From Diphasiastrum complanatum (Eukaryota; Streptophyta; Lycopodiopsida; Lycopodiales; Lycopodiaceae), in the NCBI GenBank assembly GCA_029204225.1, contig CM055110.1, positions 35,489,936-35,553,935 on the forward strand: a stretch of DNA of 64,000 nt, written 5' to 3'. Position 1 is the first letter of the stretch, and the number at the start of each line of letters is the position of its first letter. Both the position numbers and the translations under genes were made by a program. Positions 50,301-59,300 of this stretch are shown here, piece by piece. A model generated the notes under the pieces. That model saw only the letters and a program-made list of their open reading frames with translations. It ran no database searches and was not told the DNA's origin.

Positions 50301-53300
50301 GAGGACTGAACTTACTGTGCCGGCTAACTCTTTTAGCCCCTCTGAGGACATTTGTCAAGGCCAATGCAATTAATGCATAGTTCAAGATGAATCTATGAGA
50401 AAACCCCGTAAAGGCAAAAAAGGACTTAGTCTCCCGGATGGTTTTAGGGATAGGCAATTCACGTACTTGTCGGACTTTATTTGGGTCAATTTCCAACCCA
50501 TGGTCCGAGATAATATGACCAAGGTATAACAACCTTTTCTGGAAGAACACACATTTGGACTCCTTGGCAAAAAGCTTCTCCTGTCTAAGTAACTTTAAGA
50601 CAGTTTTGAGATGCTCCTCATGCTCCTCCAAGGTCTTACTATAGATGAGAATATCATCTAAGCAGACTATTACGAACTTTCCCAGATATGGACGAAGAAG
50701 ATCGTTCATCATCTGCTGGAAAGTCGTTGGAGCATTTGTCAAGCCAAAAGGTAAAACTAGAAACTCATAATGGCCGTACCTAGTTCTAAACCCGGTTTTT
50801 TCAATATCCTCAGTCTTTACGCGAATTTGATGATACCCTGATCTCAAATCGATTTTGGTGAAGTACTTTGCACCATGCAATCGATCAACCAGTTCATCCA
50901 TTCGCGGCAAAGGATAACGGTTTTTAATCGTTAACTTATTCAACTCTTTAAAGTCCACACAAAGATGAGTACCTCCGTCTTTTTTATCAACAAGGAGCAC
51001 AGGTGCCCCCCAGGGAGATTTACCAGGCCTAACATGGCCCATCTTAAGGTAATTTTGCAGTTGCCTATAAACCTCATCCTCTTCAGTAGAACTCATCCTA
51101 TATGGATACAATGATATAGGAGAACTACCAGGAATTAGTTTAATACCATGGTCAACACCCCTAGAGGGGGGAAGACCCTCGGGAAGCTGCTCAGGAAATA
51201 CATGGTTAAATTCTTGTCTAAGTTTCCTAAAAATTTCACCTTCCGGCGAACTTTCTTGTTTTAGGTTATTAGACATTAATTCCATCTGGAGATTGTAAAA
51301 TTGCAAACTACGTTCTTCATGGTAAGTAAAATCTTTTAACCAACATAAATAAGAACTGCAATCCACAATATCCATACATTTAACAGTTCCCAAAGCAGAA
51401 AGCATATACGGAGTAGAAATATCAACATTTCCATTCAATTCTATGAGTGAGCCGTTATGTAAGAACGACAAACTGTGTGTTACATAGTTTTTCTTCATAG
51501 ACTCGTTCCTCTCATAGAACCACTCTTTACCAAGTATAACATCTACCCTATCTAGATTCATGATATGAAAGTCTAATTTATCCTTATAGGCTTGAATCTC
51601 TATTGGTAGACGTGGGACTATCCGGTCCCAAACTTGGCTTTCTGCTCCAGTTGCCAGCTTCACTGTGTATCGGTGGTCACTTTGCCTTGTTTCCACCTTT
51701 AGCTTCTACAACAAATTAGCGTTAATAAAATTATGTGGGGGACCATCGTCAAATAAAACAGTTACGGCTTGACCACCCACAACCCCCTTCATCCGAATGA
51801 GGTCATGAGGGCCAAAAACAGCCGTATTAAAACAACAATGCTCACACACAGAATTACCAGCAAAGGAAAGATCAACACTAGATATGCTAGAGTTACCTGG
51901 CGTCTTAAAAGATGCCCCTTTAGCTTTCCGTTTCTTTGGACATTCCTTCGCGACATGACCTGGTTCCATGCAATTAAAGCACAGATTGTCGCTTCTGGCT
52001 TTCATGAAGGTTTCCTGGTCCAAGGTAGATCTTTTCTTCGATTTCCCTGAACCTGAAGCCCCTTCCTTTGCCTTATCTTTCGATTTCTTTGGAAAGAAAG
52101 GCCTCTTACCCTTTACGTCGGGCAAGACACCAGTCTCAGGCTTAGCCATCGTACGAGTATCATCGTAAATTCTGGCGAAGCGAACAGCATCCTCGAGGGC
52201 AAGAGGCTGGTTCCTCCTGACCTCTAGATGGTAGTCTCTTGGTAACCCCAGCATGAAATGCAACTTTACTAGCAAAGGATCTATTCTAGTTGCAAAACGA
52301 GAATAGACCTCTTGAAATTCTTGCAAATACTGATCCAGGGGCCGGTTCCCCATATGGATCGTTGCATACTGACGGTAAAATTCAAAATCATCAAGAATAG
52401 GAAGGAATGCCGCCTTAAAGGCATTACAGAAATCCTCCCAATTCCTAGGAACTTCAGGCTTACCCCTTATATCTTGCCACCAGGTAAATGCTTTACCTCG
52501 CAGGTACATGACGGCGAGATTGATCTTGTTGTCCTCGGATGAATCGTGCATGGAAAAGTGTTAATTCAATCGATCTAGCCATTGCAAGACCACCTCCGGG
52601 GTTCTATCCTTCTTTTCCCTAGCAAAAACTTCAAGAGTAAACAAGGGTTGATGCACCAATTGCCTTAGCTGCGTCACTTCCTTGAGGTCCTGCTGATCCC
52701 AATTGTGCTTAGCTTGCATATCCACAATCTATTGCTGTAGACTGTTAATAGCCAGCATCAAAGCATCAGGGTCTAAAACAGAGGCAGATACTGTAGCCTC
52801 ATGAGCAGGGGACATAGGCTGTGTAGTAGGAGTAGGCTCCATTTTTACAAAGAGAAGAGAGGTGAATTAAGAAGGGAAGATAGAAGAGAATCAAAAGCTA
52901 CTCAAGGAAGGTAGATACAAGACTACTCTTGTTGTCTCTTCACAAACCAAATGGTATTGTCCATGGCTGCCAAGAGGACTAAGAGAGAGCAAGGAGAAGG
53001 ATGCACCACCACCTCCACCTCATTTCTCACAAAACAGATGCATGGAAAAGGCATACCATACCTCCCTAGGGCTTCATGCTATCCTAACAACTGCCAAGTG
53101 GCCTTGCCTTGCCACCTAGCCTCCACCTCAGCCTTCTGGCCTTCACCTAGCAATCTGCCAGGTGGCCTACAGCCCCCCTCCCCCCCTTCACTTTATCTTG
53201 TTTTCCTTCAGCTGGTCCATCACTGATATACAGGGACAGTTTTGGAGAAAACACTTCTAGCAAGAAGGGAGGGCCTTCCTGTTCGTTTCCTAGAGGAGCA

Positions 53301-56300
53301 TCGCTGATCAGACAGCGATCAGCAGTTTTCACATTTTAAGTCGCTGAGGAGGGCCCATCACAACAGATCTATACTGCAATCTGAGCGGAACAGAAGCAAG
53401 AAGGACCACCACCTGTCCTTTCCTGGACAATGCCACGTGGCAGGGCTTCCATGGGCCCCCACAACTGTTTTTCCTAACTTTTTTTCGTCAAAATTTTGAA
53501 AAAACAGCGGGAAGAGGAACCTTAGAAGATGCATAAAAAATGCATTTTAAATTCGTTTTGAAATCCGTCAGAAGCACTGAAACTTACAAGAGAAGCTCTA
53601 CGGATCAACGCACCTGCTTTTAGCATGCAGTGGCTCTGATACCATATGTTACAATCTCACTTACTGCAAACCTCCAGGTGCCGGTTAACCATAAGAGACC
53701 GAACGATTTACATTCCACCCCGCCATAGGACCTGATCCGGGTCCACCCACCGTGCCCTGGCCTGTGACCGTATCAAGCTGGATCCGACCTCCATCCCAGA
53801 CGGTGTCCCATACCACCGCCCAGGCTCTCAGCCATCTCCTGCCTCATGCTAGCAATACATCCTGGCCGTGCACACGCTTCTCCATCCACCTCCTCCTAGG
53901 TAGACAGAATGGATGGCAAATGAGTCCTCCTACCCTTGTATACCTCCAAGGAGAGAGACTCCAAGCCATGTGCACTCCTGGATCATGACACGTGGCAACC
54001 ATGCAGGTTCACGAGTTACCGGTCAAGTCTACAGGCCCAATCATCGTCTGGTCTCAAGTCTGGGTTTGGGACCCAAGGGAGTTGGGTCCCTAACAAGATC
54101 CATAGTCACTCTTCCATTGTGGTGGTCTTTGTCCATTGATCCTAATAGTGGTATCAGACAATCGTTGGTCCTCTTGTGGGTCAGCGCTTTCCTTCTTCCA
54201 GCGCTACCTTGCTGTCCAGCAATTGTGATTCTGCTTCCAGCATCTTTTCTCCCTCAGCACCATCAGAAAACGTTTTTGGATCTGGTTTTTTGGAGATACG
54301 AGCTACAGTGGTGGGCACTCAGGTCTGTGTGCAGGAAAACGTATCCATTACAAATAGAATCAGTTTCTAATCTAATCTGATTATCTGAGGGCGCCAGGAC
54401 CTGTCTTTTGGAAGTTGACAGTAACCAATCCAAACGTGATCAGAATTGGATCAAAATTTGTGGATAAGTTCTGGAATCAACTCGCTGGAGGGAGCAGCAG
54501 ATTTCATTCTGAAATCTATCATAATTTTCAAGTATTTCATGTCCCAAGTCAGAATTTCTGATTTCTGGCCAGAATTGACCTTCTGGAGTTGAAGAGGTTG
54601 CAAATCCAAACTGCTGCGGATTTTCCAGAAACTTGACTTGGGCAACGTAGTATACAGCAGGGCGCTCTTGGAGAAACAAATGCCTCGTCGATTGGTGACC
54701 AGAATCATCGTTGGTGATCGGTTGAAGTTTCATCAAAAAAGCCTGGCAATTTGATTTCCAACTAAGAGAAGCTTTCTCTCTCTCTCTCTTTTTTTTACAT
54801 GTCATAGAACTTTTCTTGCATGTCAGGTTTTTAAGTTGAAAATCAAGTGCATGTCAATGCTTGTTGCTAGGAACTTCTTATATGTTCTAGCACGTCAATT
54901 CTAAAGCGTGTTTTCAGGCACTACTTTGTCTAGTTTATTGTGCATGCTTAATTGTGTAGACATGAGTCCTACTCCCGTAGATGAACTTGAAGATATAGTC
55001 ATGTCCAGCCTACCTCACGGAAGTTCTCCTATTGAAAAGAGCCCATCAGTTCCTCTTTTACCGCTACTCAAGAACCTTCTCAAGATCCCTCCATGCATGA
55101 GGACATGCAGGATGTGGACATGAATGAGGGGGAAGAAAATGAAAAAATATCATTGAATCTTTTTGAGTTTAGGCAGTGGGTAGTAGAAACGTATGATCAT
55201 CTTAAGAAATTAGAAGAGTCTGTTGAGGAACAAGCCAAAACTCAACAAGAAACTAATGAGAGGCTTTCCAAACTAGAAAGACTAGTACGTGATAGTGTTC
55301 AAAACCTTAGTGCTTTGAAACAAGATGTTTTAGCGCAGTATCGAGTGAATCCTGCTATCCACGGTAGTAGTCCCCTGTCCCACCATCACCCCATAAGGTA
55401 GTACCTAAGGATTTGTGCCTTCCCACTTTTGGTGGAGAAAAAAAAAACTGTAACCGAGATTCGGTTGTTGCCTTTCTCGTTAAGCATGATGATGCTTTTC
55501 GACTAAAAGGGACTCGTGATGAGGATCGGCCTTTAGAGGCTATCTCCCTGACGGGAAAAGCCTTTAGATGGTGGATAAGTTTGCAAGAAAGTGGTTCGGA
55601 GCCAAAGACTTGGGATAGTTTTCAGGATGTGTTCAAGAAAAACTTTCTTCCTGAGAATATAACCAATAGAAACTGGGAAGTTGCATGGGAAACCATCCTC
55701 TTACCCAATACATCGCCAATTATCGGGATGCTATCATGAAATTGTCTGACTTAGATGATTATAATCAAGTAAGGGGATTCATTCGGGGTTTGCAAGCCGA
55801 ATACCAAAAAGTATCTTCAGCCCTTGAAGCCTAAAACATTAGAAACTACTATCACCCTCGCTCAGACTTATGATGACATAGTTCGCCCAAAAGTTAAAAG
55901 ACTTGTAGAAGACACCCGACCTAAGTCCTCCAAGCATGGAGAGAAGCGGAAAATTCCGACATCTAATTCTTCGAATAAAAAGGGGTATAGATTATCGAGA
56001 AGTGACATAAAAAAAAGCCAAGAGGGAGCACTTGTGCTTCATTTGTATGGGGAAAGGCCATAATAAGAGTCAGTGTCCTAAATTGCAAAACACAGGTAAT
56101 ACTAACGAAACTCCCAGTAAGAACCAAACTGGTTCTTTTAAGAAACTGGAGAAGAAAGTTCATATTGTTCAAGTTTTGCCTTTGGGAAAGTCTCCCAAGG
56201 TCAAGTTTGTTCATGTGTCTCATGTGAATGAGGCACATACTTGTTTAGTCACTGCCAACATTTGGCAACCTACAGTTGGACCCCATACTATTTTCTGACT

Positions 56301-59300
56301 GTTAGGAAGTATTAATGGCCAGACAGTTCGGATAATGGTGGACAATGGGGCAACCCACAACTTTCTGAACCATTCTTTGGTGAAGAAGTTGAAGTTAGAT
56401 CAAAAACAAAACGATCATCAGTACGTGGTTACACTTGCTGATGGTCAGCGTAAAGATGCTTATGATACTTTCGTTACACAAGTTCCCATACTATCAAGAC
56501 ACTTTAGACTTTCAACTAATGAGCTTGGCCTTGGCAGATGTTATACTTGGTCGTGAGTGGTTGTTTATGTTAGAAACTACTGGTGGTCTTGTTCGTAGTT
56601 ATGTTGATAACACTTTGGAGTTTATTCATAAAGGTCAAAAAGTTGAATTGGTTGGAAATGCAAGTGTGTCGGCTTCACCAGTTGTCTCTTTTGTGCAGTT
56701 GAAGCAGTTAGTGCGGAAACGAAAAGTTGAAAAGGCGTTTCTTTGTTTCCTTACTTTTAAAAGTTTTTCAAGTACTTGAAGTTTATCTTTTTCGTATCCA
56801 AAGAAATGCGTTTCTTCTGTTGAGAGAAGAGAGAGAGAGATGTGAGTTTACAAACTATTTTAAATGATTTTAAAGATACCTTTCCTAGTGATTTGCCTTT
56901 CGGGTTACCCCCGCAAAGAGAAGTAGATCATCCTATAAAGCTTGTACCCGGGACTAAGCCTATTAGTAAGCCTCCTTAAAGGTTAAGCCATTCAGAACAC
57001 CTAGAGGTAGAGCAACAATTGCAAGAATATTTAGCTAAAGGGTTTATACGCCCTAGTAATGACCATGGGCCGCACCTATTTTGTTGGTTAAGAAAAAAGA
57101 TGGGTCTATGCATATGTGCATAGATTATAGGGCTTTAAATAAACCCACTATTAAGGATAAATGTCCTTTGCCCAGGATTAATGAGATCTTTGATCAACTC
57201 AAAGGGGAAAGGTATTTTACTAAGATAGATCTTAGGTCTGGATATCATCAGGTACGTAATAAAGAAGATGACATTCCGTTGACAGCTTTTCATTCGCGGA
57301 ATGGTCATTATGAGTTTTTGGTTCTTCCTTTTGGATTGACCAATGCCCCAGCAACATTTATGAGGTTAATGAACAACGTGTTCAGACACCTCGTGGGCAA
57401 GTTTGTATTAATCTACCTTGATGATATCCTGGTTTTTAGTCGTACTAAAGAAGAACACTTTGATCATCTGCGTCAAGTGTTCCTTGTATGCGAAGGAATC
57501 AAAATGTGAATTCGTCAAGGAAGAGATTCACTACCTCGGACATATTATCTCTGTTGAGGGAATCAGGATGGATCCTGAGAAAGTAGCCGCAATTATGCGA
57601 TGGCCAGCACCAATTTCAGTGGACGAGCTGCATATCTTCCTCGGATTGGCTGGATTTTACAGGAGGTTTATCCATCAGTATGCCCGCTTGACTGCGCTCA
57701 AGGGTAAGGGCAAGTACTTTAGTTGGGGGCCTAAACAACAAGCGAGCTTTGAAGATGTAAAGGCTGCAATTGCAACTGCTCCTGTCTTAAGTTTAGTGAA
57801 TCCAAATGAAGCATTCATAGTAGAAACCGATGCCAATAATCAGGCAGTTGGTGTTGTTCTCACTCAACACGACCGTCCGGTCGCGTTTGAGAGTAAGAAA
57901 CTGGCTAAACACCAGTTGAATTATTCCACTTATGAGGAGGAGCTGTTTGCAATAGTCCACGCTCTTAAGAAATGGAGGCACTACCTCTATGGAGCTAAGT
58001 TTGAGATCGTGTTTGATCAAGAAAGTATCAAGTGGCTTTCCTCCCAACGCGACTTGAAAGGAAGAAAAGCTCGTTGGGCCGAACTTCTCCAGGAGTTTGA
58101 CTATCAACTAAGGTACAAGAAAGGGCGCTACAATGTGGTAGTAGATGCCTTGAGCAAAGGAGTTCCACAGCCACACTAGGGCCATCAGAGAATGTTGCGG
58201 GGCCATCGGAAGATGTTGCAATTGCGTCGGGACGGGACGCACCGCCTGAAGATGTTGCGGAAACATCCGAAGTGGATGTGCCATCAGCAGGTGTTGCAGA
58301 TGCTCGGTGGAAGAATTTCTCCATTGAGGACGGGTACCTCCTTTATAAAAGAAGGATATGTGTACCCAAGGACGGTGACTTCAGGCGCCTAATTCTTGAG
58401 GAAAGTCACGACAGTCCCAGTGCAGGGCATCCCGAAATAAAAAGGACCTATGCACTTGCAAAGAATAAGTTTTATTGGCCTGGTATGCAGAAAGACGTAC
58501 AGGAGTACGTGCTAAGGCGCACCACATGCCAGGCCATAAAGGCTAACGTCTTAAGGTAGGCGGGCTCCTCCAGCCACTAGAGATACCCGGTGATAAATGG
58601 GAGAGTATCAGCATGGATTTTATAGTGGGGTTACCAAGAGTGAGTAAAGGCCATGACTCGATCTAGGTAGTTGTAGACCGATTGACCAAGATGGTGCGGT
58701 TTGTCCCAACCAAGAAGGCTGTTACAGGTCTAGAAGTTGCCAGGCTTTTGGTAGAAAATATTTATAAGCTATATGGGCTCCCGCCAATATAGTCAATGAT
58801 CGAGATCCAAAATCGCTGTTTAACAAGTTAGAAACTAAGTTGTCTATGAGCTCCACTGATCATCCCAAAACGGATGTTCAGATATGCTACGAGCATATGT
58901 TAGTAAGAAGCAAACCAGTTGGGAAGAGTATCTTCCGCTTTTGGAGTTTGCTTATAACAGTACTAAACACACCACTACAGGGTATAGTCCATTCACGCTA
59001 ATGTAGGGATTTCAGCCTAGAGCCCCCATGGCCGTAGGGCTTAGGAAGAAAAAGTACAGAAAAGAACTCCATTATTTTTGGTTGTTTGAAGTCATTCAAT
59101 ACTTCATGAGAGAGTCTTACGAGCGAGCTTCTTTCATAAAAAGGCAATGTGAGGCAATCTAGGGTTGAGTGTAATGTTTCTTTTAGAAATTGTTGCTGTT
59201 TTCATGTGTTCTTCGAGTTATGTCACAAAAGTGTTCATGAATATAACCTATTAAGTTTCCTCTTTGGATTAATCCTAAGGCCATTTAGAAGACCTACTAA

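Larger units (their letters stand above)
47852..54095 (-). mobile_element. Inner Ty3/gypsy chromovirus, structurally complete
   Basis: 6244 bp with 448/449-bp LTRs, primer site, gag, pol, chromodomain, purine tract and AGATC duplications. Read on the minus strand: LTR 54095-53647, primer site 53644-53631, gag 52842-51706, protease-RT-RNase H 51696-49912, integrase-chromodomain 49973-48327, purine tract 48312-48300, LTR 48299-47852. Three in-frame stops and one frameshift make it non-functional. The two LTRs differ by 8 transitions and one single-base indel. Confidence 0.97.
46812..59060 (+). mobile_element. Outer Ty3/gypsy retrotransposon, split and 3'-truncated
   Basis: 5' LTR from 46812, interrupted at 47851 by the inner element and finishing at 54147. 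Primer site at 54149, decayed gag 54962-56300, protease 56335-56780, RT 56830-57500, RNase H 57500-58180 and integrase 58272-59045. The sequence stops inside the integrase core region; C-terminal domain, PPT and 3' LTR are missing, and no 3' target duplication can be seen. It has many stops and frameshifts, so it is older than the element inside it. Confidence 0.88.

Noticed and set aside
53913-54380. 155-codon plus-strand ORF
   Set aside because: Antisense to the chromovirus 5' LTR and running across its border into the outer element.
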